Positions 23,811 to 32,867 of a stretch of 64,000 nucleotides of DNA are shown one piece after another. The notes beneath the pieces are model-generated. The model was not told where the DNA came from. It searched no databases and worked only from the letters and a program-made list of their open reading frames with translations. The position numbers and the translations under genes were made by a program. Source of the DNA: Bacteroidota bacterium (GTDB lineage: Bacteria > Bacteroidota > Bacteroidia > Chitinophagales > Chitinophagaceae); assembly GCA_018266555.1 (NCBI GenBank), contig JAFEAF010000018.1:17932-81931 (forward strand), read 5' to 3'. How positions within the stretch are numbered: the first letter of the stretch is position 1; each line of letters starts with the position of its first letter.

Positions 23811-26237
23811 ATGAAAAGAAGTCTTTTGGTTTTTTGTGTTTTTTTTGGTTATTATTGCTTCGGGCAAACGTTGAAGGAACTGGAATCTAAACGAGTGCAT
23901 CTCCCCAATGGATGGAGCCTGACCCCGATTGGAAATACATTGTCATTGGGAGACCTGCCGCTGAATATGGCGGTTTCAGCATCTAAAAAATACCTGGCTG
24001 TTACCAACAACGGGCAAAGCGTTCAATCTCTTCAACTGATAGATGTTAAGAACGAAAGGATACTGGATAGTGTTATTATTCCAAAATCGTGGTATGGATT
24101 AAAATTCAGCACTGACGAAAAATTTCTTTATGCTTCTGGTGGAAATGACAACTGGATTCTTCAATATGCCGTTACAAATAATAAACTTATATTAAAAGAC
24201 AGCATCCAACTCGGCAAAAAATGGCCAACAAAAATTTCACCTGCAGGATTGGATATTGACGATGCCCATCATTTACTATATGTCGTTACCAAAGAAAATA
24301 ATTCTCTATACATTGTTAATCTTTCCGATAAAATAGCGGAACAGGCATTAAAGCTTCCTGCGGAAGCGTACACCTGCCTTCTTTCCCCGGATAAAAAAAT
24401 ATTATATATCAGCTGCTGGGGATGTGATAAAATATTGTTCTTTGATATAAAACAACAAAAGATAAGTATTGAAATCCCGGTAGGTGATAATCCCAATGAA
24501 CTATGCCAGACAAAAAAGGGTGACTATCTTTTTGTATCCAACGGAAATGATAATTCAGTTTCTGTAATCAATACAAAAAGAAAAAAAGTGGTTGAGACAT
24601 TGAATGCTGCATTGTATCCGCATTCACCTCAGGGGTCTACTCCGAATGGCCTGTCGTTAAGCGCTGATGAAAAAACATTGTATATCGCCAATGCAGATAA
24701 TAATTGTGTAGCCGTATTTGATATCAGCCGCCCCGGCTTCAGTAAAAGCAAAGGATTTATCCCTACGGGTTGGTATCCTACGGGTGTGAAAGTGATAAAT
24801 AAGAAACTCTGGGTCACAAATGGTAAAGGATTTACATCCATGGCAAATCCGTATGGGCCAAACCCGGCTCGGAAAAAAGAAGAAGTAATATACCAGGGTG
24901 GAGACCCAAACAAACCGATAGACGAACAATACATCGCCGGATTATTTAAAGGAACGATGAGTATTATAAATGAACCGGTGGCAAAGCAATTGAGTGTATA
25001 TTCACAGGCAGTGTACCATAATTCCCCATATTCTAAAGGCAAAGAGATGATCAGTAATGGAGAAGCGGGAAATCCCGTTCCCATGAAAGTAGGTGGAGTT
25101 TCACCTATCAAATATGTGTTTTATATTATTAAAGAAAACAGAACCTATGACCAGGTACTTGGTGATATGCAAGAAGGTAATGGGGACACTTCATTAGTTT
25201 TATTTGGAGAAAAGACCACTCCTAATCTTCATAAGATTGCAAAGGAATTTGTATTGCTCGATAATTTTTATTGTGATGGAGAAGTAAGCGCTGATGGACA
25301 TGAGTGGACCATGGGTGCATATGCAACAGATTATTTGGAAAAAACATGGCCAACCAGTTATGGTGGAAGAGGGGGGGAATACGACAGCGAAGGAGGAAGA
25401 AAAATTGCCAACAATAAAGTTTATTTATGGGATCAATGCAAGCAAAAAAATATTTCTTATCGCAGCTATGGCGAATTTGTTGATGATGATAAAACAGGTA
25501 TTGATGTTTTGAAGGGGCACTTTTCAACCACCTTTACCGGTTGGAATCTTTCAGTGTACGACACCACCCGTTTTTATCAATGGAAAAATGAATTTGATTC
25601 TTTACTAAAAATAAATGCCGTTCCGCAATTCAATACAATACGCTTTCCGAACGATCATACGGAAGGAATGCGCAAAGGGAAGCTTACTCCATTTGCACAT
25701 GCAGCTGATAATGACCTGGCTTGCGGTATGTTTCTTGATTATTTAAGCAAGAGCTCCATCTGGAATGAAAGTGTAGTGTTTATAATAGAAGATGATGCAC
25801 AGAATGGACCAGATCATGTAGATGCACACAGGACTACAGCGTATGTGGCCGGTGGATTTGTAAAAAGAAAATTTGTAGATCACACTATGTATTCCACTTC
25901 TTCCATGTTACGCACCATAGAATTGATATTAGGACTGGATCCGATGTCGCAATATGATGCAGCAGCAGAGCCAATGTGGCGTTGTTTCTCCAATACGGCT
26001 GATCTCACACCATACAATTTTGTTTCTGCCAATGTCAATCTAACAGATCGGAATGTAGCAGTGAATGAATGGCAGCGCCGTTCGGAAAAATTCAATTTTG
26101 CCAAGGAAGATGCCATACCCGATATGCAGTTTAATGAAGTGTTATGGTACGGAATAAAAGGAGATCATGTTCCGCTGCCGGCACCCAGGAGGGCTGCATT
26201 TTTTAAAATGACGAAAAAGATTGAAGATGACGACTGA
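23811..26237 (+). CDS. YncE-like beta-propeller fused to a phosphoesterase
   Basis: About 808 residues from ATG 23811, which opens a signal peptide (MKRSLLVFCVFFGYYCFGQ). Upstream in-frame codons to 23754 lack signal character. The first half (about 40-400) is a YVTN/YncE beta-propeller (DKKILYISCWGCDKILFFDI, SADEKTLYIANADNNCVAVF). The second half (about 435-800) is a phosphoesterase/alkaline phosphatase superfamily domain with FYIIKENRTYDQVLGDM, DNFYCDGEVSADGHEWTMGA and EDDAQNGPDHVDAHRT holding metal-binding residues. NCBI uses the name bifunctional YncE/alkaline phosphatase family protein for this layout. It is secreted to the periplasm. The substrate is unknown. It is divergent from comEC. 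Confidence 0.88.
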   Translation: MKRSLLVFCVFFGYYCFGQTLKELESKRVHLPNGWSLTPIGNTLSLGDLPLNMAVSASKKYLAVTNNGQSVQSLQLIDVKNERILDSVIIPKSWYGLKFSTDEKFLYASGGNDNWILQYAVTNNKLILKDSIQLGKKWPTKISPAGLDIDDAHHLLYVVTKENNSLYIVNLSDKIAEQALKLPAEAYTCLLSPDKKILYISCWGCDKILFFDIKQQKISIEIPVGDNPNELCQTKKGDYLFVSNGNDNSVSVINTKRKKVVETLNAALYPHSPQGSTPNGLSLSADEKTLYIANADNNCVAVFDISRPGFSKSKGFIPTGWYPTGVKVINKKLWVTNGKGFTSMANPYGPNPARKKEEVIYQGGDPNKPIDEQYIAGLFKGTMSIINEPVAKQLSVYSQAVYHNSPYSKGKEMISNGEAGNPVPMKVGGVSPIKYVFYIIKENRTYDQVLGDMQEGNGDTSLVLFGEKTTPNLHKIAKEFVLLDNFYCDGEVSADGHEWTMGAYATDYLEKTWPTSYGGRGGEYDSEGGRKIANNKVYLWDQCKQKNISYRSYGEFVDDDKTGIDVLKGHFSTTFTGWNLSVYDTTRFYQWKNEFDSLLKINAVPQFNTIRFPNDHTEGMRKGKLTPFAHAADNDLACGMFLDYLSKSSIWNESVVFIIEDDAQNGPDHVDAHRTTAYVAGGFVKRKFVDHTMYSTSSMLRTIELILGLDPMSQYDAAAEPMWRCFSNTADLTPYNFVSANVNLTDRNVAVNEWQRRSEKFNFAKEDAIPDMQFNEVLWYGIKGDHVPLPAPRRAAFFKMTKKIEDDD

Positions 26238-26288
26238 TTATACCGGTTACAATCCGGGATAGGATTTGAAACCAAGGCACGGGCTACT

Positions 26289-26780
26289 TTAAGAAAGTAA
26301 TTTCTTTACATAAGCAATCTGTCCAATATGGTAAATATCATGTTGTATCAACCCATTCAGCATGAAGCGAAAATTAAAATTTCGAAAATGAACTTTTTCT
26401 TTCAGCCATTCATCCTCTTTGGACTGTAATGCTTCAATAATATGTTCATGTATGGTTCTGAATTCATCTAATCCTTTTTGCCAGCTGTGAATTGATGGAT
26501 TGATATCTCTCCAGTCACGACTTTGAATTTCTTCAATCAGTTTTTTATCGGCCTGATCAATCTGTTTTAAACAAAACTCACTCCAGGTGATCATGTGATA
26601 CAGCAAATCTGCAATAGAATGCGAACCAGCATTGGGCTTACCTGATGACAAAGCAGGTTTTTTAAAAACAATTTTCGGGTCGATTTCATTCAGTATCGAA
26701 AACACCGGTCTGCCAAACCAGGGTTCGCCGTTTAAAACATTTTGAATGTTACGGATGATTGATTGAGTTTCTTTATTCAC
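26289..26780 (-). CDS. DinB-like four-helix metal-binding protein
   Basis: 163 residues, GTG 26780. Four-helix bundle of the DinB/YfiT type with three His ligands placed in HSIADLLYHMITWSEFC (two) and HDIYHIGQIAYVKKLL. The family binds Ni or Zn and includes thiol transferases (bacillithiol S-transferase type), but most members have no known activity. It follows the XRE gene by 34 bp on the same strand. Confidence 0.85.
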   Translation of the reverse strand: MNKETQSIIRNIQNVLNGEPWFGRPVFSILNEIDPKIVFKKPALSSGKPNAGSHSIADLLYHMITWSEFCLKQIDQADKKLIEEIQSRDWRDINPSIHSWQKGLDEFRTIHEHIIEALQSKEDEWLKEKVHFRNFNFRFMLNGLIQHDIYHIGQIAYVKKLLS

Positions 26781-26814
26781 AGGGCTAAGTTAAGCTGAAA
26801 GGTTTTTTCCGCTG

Positions 26815-27039
26815 TTACAGCATTCTTTTCAAGACCGCCATTTTATTTATCTGGGGGCGGGGTAACGCTTCTTTTAGTCTTTCCACGTCCTCATTGCACC
26901 AGTTAATGGCACGCAGGTATTTATTGCGGGTTGTACCAGAGTTGGTCTCAGCATGTTCTATTTTGGAAACAGCAGGCTGGCTGACACCCATCTTTTTTGC
27001 CACAGTTTTTTGAGGAATGTTTTTCAAAATGCGAAGCAT
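26815..27039 (-). CDS. Small XRE-type helix-turn-helix regulator
   Basis: 74 residues, ATG 27039. The helix-turn-helix is KTVAKKMGVSQPAVSKIEH (about 12-30), so the fold starts only a few residues after the N-terminus, shorter than usual for Xre/Cro proteins. The tail has NKYLRAINWCNEDVERLKEAL. It resembles HigA or MqsA antitoxins and small phage repressors in size, but no toxin gene is adjacent. It may be a solitary regulator or the remains of a toxin-antitoxin pair. The hairpin-rich gap lies upstream and a dinB-like gene 34 bp downstream. Confidence 0.75.
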   Translation of the reverse strand: MLRILKNIPQKTVAKKMGVSQPAVSKIEHAETNSGTTRNKYLRAINWCNEDVERLKEALPRPQINKMAVLKRML

Positions 27040-27431
27040 TTTAAGGGTTTTTTTCTCAAACGAGTGTTCTTTAAGATTTCATAGGCGATGTCTCAGCCAG
27101 TAGTATTTACAAAGAGAATGAAATCAGTGGCTGGACTCGCCGCCCTACTGCGTAGAAAGTTGTAAATTGTAATATACTTGTACGCCGAGTCCACAGCAAG
27201 AGTATCATAGATTGAAAATTTGGTAATGTGAGACTCGGATGGGAACAATAATAGAATTTTGGGAGCAGTGAGTATTACTTACTCAACTCTTCGAAACTTA
27301 TAATTTCGAAAATTTATTTCATCGCCTAAAGCGATATAATAAAGATGCGAGACAGTATCTCTCGCATAGCTGGGTTTCTTTCAATAAAATTTCCAATAAA
27401 TCCATAATCAATCACAAAAATCATGGTTCTC
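27040..27431. other. Non-coding stretch with clustered inverted repeats between carB and the XRE gene
   Basis: No supported gene in 392 bp. Inverted repeats seen: CAGCCA/TGGCTG around 27095-27130, GGACTCG/CGAGTCC around 27133-27190, TTCGAAA/TTTCGAA (27290-27310), ATCGC/GCGAT (27321-27335) and ATGCGAGA/TCTCGCAT (27345-27367). The first two overlap and cannot form at once. The rest are local hairpins. The region could hold a structured small RNA, regulatory sites, or the decayed end of a mobile element. Confidence 0.5.
27345..27367 (-). terminator. Candidate terminator downstream of carB
   Basis: ATGCGAGA and TCTCGCAT arms (8 bp) with a 7-nt loop, about 65 nt after the carB stop on the minus strand, followed on that strand by CTTTATTATAT, a weak T-rich tail. 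Confidence 0.45.
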
Positions 27432-30299
27432 CTACTTACTCAAATACATACTCCTATCCTTATACAATTGACGGAAATATGGATCACGAAGGTCTTTTAC
27501 AAAACGTATTGCTTCGCCGGTGGATTTCATTTCGGGGCCTAATTCTTTATTGACACCGGGAAATTTTTCAAAACTGAATACCGGTTCTTTAATAGCGTAC
27601 CCTTTTAGCTTTTTCTCAAATTTAAAATCACGGAGCCTGTTCACTCCCATCATGATCTTAGTCGCAATGTTGAGATAAGGAATTTGATATGCTTTGGCAA
27701 TGAACGGCGTGGTTCGGGAAGCTCTTGGATTTGCTTCGATCACATATACTTTTCCGTCTTTGATGGCAAACTGAATATTAATAAGTCCTTTGATCTGGAG
27801 TTCTCTTGCAATTTTTTCTGCATATTCTTCCATAGTTTGAACCACCAACGGCGTCAGGTTGAAAGCAGGAAGTACCGCATTGCTGTCGCCGCTGTGAATG
27901 CCTGCCGGTTCAATATGTTCCATCACACCCATCACATGAAAATCATCTCCATCAAAAATGGCATCTATCTCTGCTTCCTGGCAACGATCCAAAAAATGAT
28001 CAATCAAAATTTTATTTCCGGGGATATGTTTTAATAAACTTACGACTGCTTTTTCCACTTCATCATCATTGATAACGATCCGCATCCGTTGCCCGCCCAA
28101 TACATAACTCGGACGAACCAATACGGGATAACCAACTTTATTGGCAACAGTGATCGCTTCATCCACAGTATATGCCGTTCCGTAATCAGGATAAGGAATG
28201 CCCAACTCTTTCAGCATATCGGAAAAACGTCCACGGTCTTCGGCAATATCCATACTGTCAAATGAAGTGCCGATGATCGGAATTCCTTTTTTGTGTAATC
28301 GCTCTGATAATTTCAATGCCGTTTGTCCACCTAACTGAACAATCACGCCGTCGGGCTTTTCATGTTCTACGATTTCCCAAAGATGCTCCCAATATACCGG
28401 CTCGAAATATAATTTATCAGCCATATCGAAATCGGTGCTGACCGTTTCCGGATTACAATTCACCATGATGGCTTCGTACCCACATTCTTTAATTGCCAGC
28501 AAACCATGCACACAGCAATAATCAAATTCAATTCCCTGACCGATACGATTTGGTCCGCTACCAAGTACAATTATTTTTTTCCTATCAGAAACTTTCGATT
28601 CATTGGAAGTTAGTTGTTCTTCTCCCTTGGCGGAGACGGAAGAACTTTCAAAAGAAGAATAGAAATAAGGGGTCTTTGCTTCAAATTCTGCTGAGCAGGT
28701 GTCCACCATTTTATATACCCGGCGAATGCCCGCAGCTTTTCTTTTTACATACACTTCTTCTTCGCTGCCGTTATTCATAATGCGGCTGATCTGCTCATCG
28801 CTGAAGCCAAGCCATTTTGCTTCTTTCAATAATTCAACAGGAAGTGTATTGAGTTTATATTTTGCAATTTCTTTTTCGCAATTGCATATTTTCTGAATTT
28901 CATAAATAAACCAACGGTCAATGCCGGTGGCTTTTGCGATCGTATTTACACTGACACCCAGCATCAGCGCATCTTTTATTCTGAAAATGCGATCCCATTT
29001 CGGGGTTTTAATATGCTCCAGGATTTCTTCGGCATGCAACATACTCTTGCCATAATACCCCAATCCAACGGCATTATTCTCCAGGCTCTGACATGCTTTT
29101 TGAATGGCTTCGGTAAAGCTCCTGCCGATAGCCATTACTTCGCCTACACTTTTCATTTGCAAGCCCAGCGTATCATTCGCTCCTTTGAATTTATCAAAAT
29201 TCCATCTTGGAATTTTTACGATCACATAATCCAACGCCGGTTCAAAGTAAGCGGAAGTTGTTTTGGTAATTTGATTTTCTAATTCATCCAATGTATAACC
29301 GATGGCAAGTTTTGCTGCGATTTTAGCAATGGGATAACCGGTTGCCTTGGATGCCAGCGCAGAGGAGCGGCTTACTCTCGGATTGATTTCAATGGCGATG
29401 ATCTCTTCGGTATCCGGGTTTAATGCAAACTGAACATTACATCCTCCTGAAAAATTTCCCAGGTCACGCATCATGCGAATAGCGGTGTTGCGCATCAGTT
29501 GCATCGCAGTATCGCTGAGTGTCATGGCCGGAGCTACGGTGATAGAATCACCGGTGTGTACACCCATCGGGTCAAAATTCTCAACCGTACAAATGATACA
29601 GACATTGTTTGCTGCATCACGCAATAACTCTAATTCAAATTCTTTCCAACCTAACACAGCTTTTTCTACTAACACTTCATGAATGGGTGAAGCCTGCAAA
29701 CCTCTGTTCAATGCTTCATCCAAATCATTTTTATCATGCACAAAACCGCCACCGGTTCCACCCAAAGTAAATGAAGGGCGAATGACTAACGGGAATCCGA
29801 TTTGCTGCGCAAACTCTTTTCCTTCTAAAAATGAGTTAGCTGTTTTTGCAGGAGCCACAGGTATTTTCATATCAATCATCCATTGGCGAAATTTTTCCCG
29901 ATCTTCTGCTTTATCAATTGCTTTTATATCTACACCGATCAACCGCACATTATATTTTTCCCAAATGCCAAGATCATTGGCTTCTTTAGAAAGATTCAAA
30001 GCCGTTTGTCCGCCCATTGTGGGCAACACAGCGTCAATCGGATTGCCCTTTGCTAAATTTTCTTCCAGTATCTGTTCAATACTTTCAACATTTAGCGGAA
30101 GCAAATACACTTTATCCGCCATCATGGGGTCGGTCATGATGGTAGCCGGGTTGCTGTTAATAAGAAATACTTTAATACCTTCTTCCCGAAGGCTCCTGGC
30201 CGCCTGAGAACCGGAATAGTCAAATTCGCAGGCCTGCCCGATGATGATAGGGCCTGAACCGATGATCAGGACCGAATGGATCGAGTTGTCTTTGGGCAT
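27432..30299 (-). CDS. carB: Carbamoyl-phosphate synthase large subunit
   Basis: 955 residues, ATG 30299. Two ATP-grasp modules in tandem (about 1-400 and 570-950), each with the biotin-carboxylase-like N-terminal fold (VLIIGSGPIIIGQACEFDYS and IIVLGSGPNRIGQGIEFDYC). The C-terminal allosteric MGS domain of about 120 residues in E. coli CarB (1073) is absent, as in related Bacteroidota, so ornithine/UMP control through that domain is not expected. Between YSSFE and SDRKK an excess of about 11 residues (including VSAKGEEQL) relative to E. coli is encoded by a palindromic repeat at 28616-28645. It makes carbamoyl phosphate for pyrimidine and arginine synthesis with CarA, which is outside the window. 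Confidence 0.96.
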   Translation of the reverse strand: MPKDNSIHSVLIIGSGPIIIGQACEFDYSGSQAARSLREEGIKVFLINSNPATIMTDPMMADKVYLLPLNVESIEQILEENLAKGNPIDAVLPTMGGQTALNLSKEANDLGIWEKYNVRLIGVDIKAIDKAEDREKFRQWMIDMKIPVAPAKTANSFLEGKEFAQQIGFPLVIRPSFTLGGTGGGFVHDKNDLDEALNRGLQASPIHEVLVEKAVLGWKEFELELLRDAANNVCIICTVENFDPMGVHTGDSITVAPAMTLSDTAMQLMRNTAIRMMRDLGNFSGGCNVQFALNPDTEEIIAIEINPRVSRSSALASKATGYPIAKIAAKLAIGYTLDELENQITKTTSAYFEPALDYVIVKIPRWNFDKFKGANDTLGLQMKSVGEVMAIGRSFTEAIQKACQSLENNAVGLGYYGKSMLHAEEILEHIKTPKWDRIFRIKDALMLGVSVNTIAKATGIDRWFIYEIQKICNCEKEIAKYKLNTLPVELLKEAKWLGFSDEQISRIMNNGSEEEVYVKRKAAGIRRVYKMVDTCSAEFEAKTPYFYSSFESSSVSAKGEEQLTSNESKVSDRKKIIVLGSGPNRIGQGIEFDYCCVHGLLAIKECGYEAIMVNCNPETVSTDFDMADKLYFEPVYWEHLWEIVEHEKPDGVIVQLGGQTALKLSERLHKKGIPIIGTSFDSMDIAEDRGRFSDMLKELGIPYPDYGTAYTVDEAITVANKVGYPVLVRPSYVLGGQRMRIVINDDEVEKAVVSLLKHIPGNKILIDHFLDRCQEAEIDAIFDGDDFHVMGVMEHIEPAGIHSGDSNAVLPAFNLTPLVVQTMEEYAEKIARELQIKGLINIQFAIKDGKVYVIEANPRASRTTPFIAKAYQIPYLNIATKIMMGVNRLRDFKFEKKLKGYAIKEPVFSFEKFPGVNKELGPEMKSTGEAIRFVKDLRDPYFRQLYKDRSMYLSK
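28616..28645. repeat. Palindromic repeat-like insertion within carB
   Basis: Arms GTTCTTC and GAAGAAC (7 bp, perfect) enclose TCTCC/GGAGA; on the coding strand the inner part reads CGTCTCCGCCAAGGGAG. It encodes about SSVSAKGEEQ in frame in the linker between the two CarB halves. Its translated flavour (S-x-x-x-x-GE) recalls the repeats in purH and the amidohydrolase. Confidence 0.4.
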
Positions 30300-30312
30300 C
30301 TTGAAATAAAAA

Positions 30313-30341
30313 ATCCCGATGATTACCGGGATGCAAAGGTA
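30313..30341 (-). promoter_or_regulatory. carB promoter box abutting an intrinsic terminator-like hairpin
   Basis: On the minus strand TACCTTTG (30341-30334, exact TAnnTTTG) is followed one base later by the hairpin ATCCCG-gtaatcat-CGGGAT (30332-30313), then TTTTTTATTT and the carB ATG at 30299. The hairpin plus T run can end transcripts from the upstream lipoprotein gene. A transcript starting at this promoter would lack part of the first arm and escape. Confidence 0.55.
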
Positions 30342-30386
30342 GGGGAATGCAAGGGTTTTGCCGGAGCGAAAACCATTTTTTTTCCA

Positions 30387-30986
30387 TTAGTTATTCAGAT
30401 GCTGTGGTTGCGGCCTTTGTGTTTTCCTGTAAGATAATTTATAAACGTCGTCATAAACGTTTTCACCTTTTTCTTTTAATGATAGTATAGTCTTCCGGAT
30501 ATCTTCCCCGCTGTGAAAATTTGGATTCAGCCCTGCAAAACCATCTGTTATGGTTTGAACGCTGAGTGTATCATGTTTTAATGTTAATGCGGCGAGGTAA
30601 AAAATTTTTGTTGTTTTTATTTCCGGTTCCTTTTTCCCATTGGGAATAATCTCAACAATATTTGTTTCCACATTCATATATAATTGATCTCCGATATGTG
30701 AAGCGTAACCGGTAAACCGGGAAGTGTCTGGCATAATCATATCACCTTTAATCACTTTTCCATAACGGGTAATATTGTACGTATAGTCAGTTTGTTTGGT
30801 AATGTCCAGTGCTTCTATTCCAAAAAAATCACTGCCGTCTTTTACAATGCCGTACCAATAACCTGTCAAACTGGTATCCACTTTTTCAGTAGGAAATGTA
30901 TCCAGCGGCATGGGGGATTCAAACGGGCACGCAGAAAAAATGAAGCAGATAAAAAGCAGCCCGGTAAGTTTTATTATTTTAAACAT
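30387..30986 (-). CDS. Hypothetical lipoprotein
   Basis: About 199 residues from ATG 30986. A TTG at 31001 is in frame but MFKIIKLTGLLFICFIFSAC gives a clean lipoprotein signal with Cys20. The mature part opens with PFESPMPLDTFPTEKVDTSL, a pattern of small Bacteroidota lipoproteins, and is rich in beta-strand segments (GYWYGIVKDGSDFFGIEALD, YLAALTLKHDTLSVQTI) like a lipocalin-type or beta-barrel fold. No family is recognised. It is divergent from the M23 gene and upstream of carB on the same strand. Confidence 0.7.
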   Translation of the reverse strand: MFKIIKLTGLLFICFIFSACPFESPMPLDTFPTEKVDTSLTGYWYGIVKDGSDFFGIEALDITKQTDYTYNITRYGKVIKGDMIMPDTSRFTGYASHIGDQLYMNVETNIVEIIPNGKKEPEIKTTKIFYLAALTLKHDTLSVQTITDGFAGLNPNFHSGEDIRKTILSLKEKGENVYDDVYKLSYRKTQRPQPQHLNN

Positions 30987-31040
30987 TTTTAAAAGGTACA
31001 AAAAAATAAATATCGCAAAAGATTGCTTTATCAGATGAGT

Positions 31041-31048
31041 TAATTTTG
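31041..31048 (+). promoter_or_regulatory. Candidate -7 promoter box directly before the M23 gene
   Basis: TAATTTTG, exact TAnnTTTG, ends 3 bp before the ATG at 31052. The transcript would start at or beside the start codon. Confidence 0.5.
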
Positions 31049-31051
31049 CGT

Positions 31052-32860
31052 ATGCTGAGAAATTGTTTAGTCACTACCCTGCTTGTAGTTACACATTCCA
31101 TACTTTCCGCCCAATCAAACCCAGATTATCCTAAATATTATTTCAGAAATCCATTAGGCATACCGATGGAACTTACAGCTAATATGGGGGAGCTACGGCC
31201 CGATCACTGGCATCTCGGCCTTGATCTACGTACTCAAAAAAAAGTAAACCTGCCGGTGTATGCTGCTGCCGCAGGATATATTGCCAGGATATGCATTGAA
31301 CCGTTCGGATATGGAAGGAGCATTTATATCAATCACCCCAATGGAATGACTACGGTGTACGGACATCTGAATGATTTTTTTCCTGCATTGGAAAAATATG
31401 TGACGGAGCAACAGTACAAAAAACAATCATGGGAAATTGAATTGAATTTTTCCAAAAACCAGTTTCCTGTCTTTAAAAGCCAGTTGATTGCATACAGTGG
31501 TAATACCGGAAATTCACAGGGGCCGCATCTGCATTTCGAAATTCGTGATACCAAAACATCAAAATGCCTGAACCCTCTTTTATTCGGATTCCCGATTAAA
31601 GATGATGTTTCGCCGGAAATAATTCGTTTAGCTCTCTATGACCGCCGCATCAGTGTATATGATCAATACCCGGAATTGTTTGCCCTGAAAAAAAGAGCCA
31701 ATAGCGGATATGTGCTGGCTTCGCCTTCAGTTATCCAAACGGGTTTGAAAAAAATAAGCTTTGCCATACAGGCCATTGACAGAATGAAAAGATCCGGCGG
31801 CGCCGATGGAATTTATTCCGCAAAAATATTTTTTGATAATAAACAGGCTATCGGTTTTGTTTTAGACAGTATTAGTTATGATGAATCTGCTTATGTAAAT
31901 GCCCAGATAGATTATAAATACCGGTATAAAGGTGGCGTTTATCTGCAGCATCTGTCATTGATGCCGGGAGATCACGGCGTGGTATATAAAAAAATGAATG
32001 GCAATGGCGTTTTTAATTTGACGGATACCGGCTTTCATTTGGTGCATATTGAAGTGAGAGATGCATTCAATCATTTATCGCAATTAAACTTCATGATACA
32101 ACATGTGGATAGCCTGGAAAAACAAATGCCTACTGATACATTGGAAGAATTTGCGCCCAATCAACTAAATGTTTTTCAGAAAAACGATTTTGAAATATCA
32201 CTGCCTGAATACAGCCTGTATGATCCTGTGCCGGTTTTTTATTATCGAAACAATACCTCTTCCCCCAATGCAATTTCTGCTGCACATCAATTCAGCGATG
32301 CTTCTATTCCCTTACATGAAACTGCTTTGGTTCGTATAAAACCCGATAAAGAAATTCCCGGATCATTAAAAAGTAAAATTGTAATACGGAGAAATGATAA
32401 TAGGGGCAGCAGCGTCCGCAAAGCTGAGTGGGAAGATAACTGGCTGGCTGCAAAATTTGGCCAATTCGGAAACTTCCAGGCTTTTATGGATACGATTCCT
32501 CCAACAATAAAGGATATCGGAACCGCCGATACTATTGATCTCAGCTCATCAAAAAATATCGTTGTTGAAACAAAAGATAATTTTGGCGCTGTAAAAAATT
32601 TTCGGGGAGAAATTGACGGCCGGTGGATTCGTTTTACCAATGACAAAAACGGACCTTTTGTTTATGACTTTGATGAACAGGTTCCAAACGGTGTTCACCT
32701 GCTGAAAGTGACGGCGGAAGATCTTGTAGGGAATACCACTGTTAAAACCTGGTGGTTCAAACGAAATCCTCTTACAACCCCGCCCGGGAAGAAAATATTT
32801 CATAAAAATAAAATTCCATCAAAGCAGCTTGTAATAAGGAAAACATCAAAAACAAAATAA
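31052..32860 (+). CDS. Secreted M23 family metallopeptidase
   Basis: 602 residues from ATG 31052. The longer frame from TTG 31046 would use a codon that is part of the -7 box. Signal peptide MLRNCLVTTLLVVTHSILSA. The M23/LytM domain (about 25-190) has the zinc-ligand motif HLGLD in DHWHLGLDLRTQ and GPHLHFEIRD, so a catalytic site is likely intact. The C-terminal part (about 200-600) holds Ig-like beta domains (DTGFHLVHIEVRDAFNH, VPNGVHLLKVTAEDLVGNTT). It likely cleaves peptidoglycan cross-links or helps other hydrolases. bcp follows after 7 bp on the same strand. Confidence 0.88.
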   Translation: MLRNCLVTTLLVVTHSILSAQSNPDYPKYYFRNPLGIPMELTANMGELRPDHWHLGLDLRTQKKVNLPVYAAAAGYIARICIEPFGYGRSIYINHPNGMTTVYGHLNDFFPALEKYVTEQQYKKQSWEIELNFSKNQFPVFKSQLIAYSGNTGNSQGPHLHFEIRDTKTSKCLNPLLFGFPIKDDVSPEIIRLALYDRRISVYDQYPELFALKKRANSGYVLASPSVIQTGLKKISFAIQAIDRMKRSGGADGIYSAKIFFDNKQAIGFVLDSISYDESAYVNAQIDYKYRYKGGVYLQHLSLMPGDHGVVYKKMNGNGVFNLTDTGFHLVHIEVRDAFNHLSQLNFMIQHVDSLEKQMPTDTLEEFAPNQLNVFQKNDFEISLPEYSLYDPVPVFYYRNNTSSPNAISAAHQFSDASIPLHETALVRIKPDKEIPGSLKSKIVIRRNDNRGSSVRKAEWEDNWLAAKFGQFGNFQAFMDTIPPTIKDIGTADTIDLSSSKNIVVETKDNFGAVKNFRGEIDGRWIRFTNDKNGPFVYDFDEQVPNGVHLLKVTAEDLVGNTTVKTWWFKRNPLTTPPGKKIFHKNKIPSKQLVIRKTSKTK

Positions 32861-32867
32861 TTATATT

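Noticed and set aside
26815..27431. Complete toxin-antitoxin module around the XRE gene
   Set aside because: No HigB/RelE-like frame could be read on either strand next to it; the adjacent gene is dinB-like.
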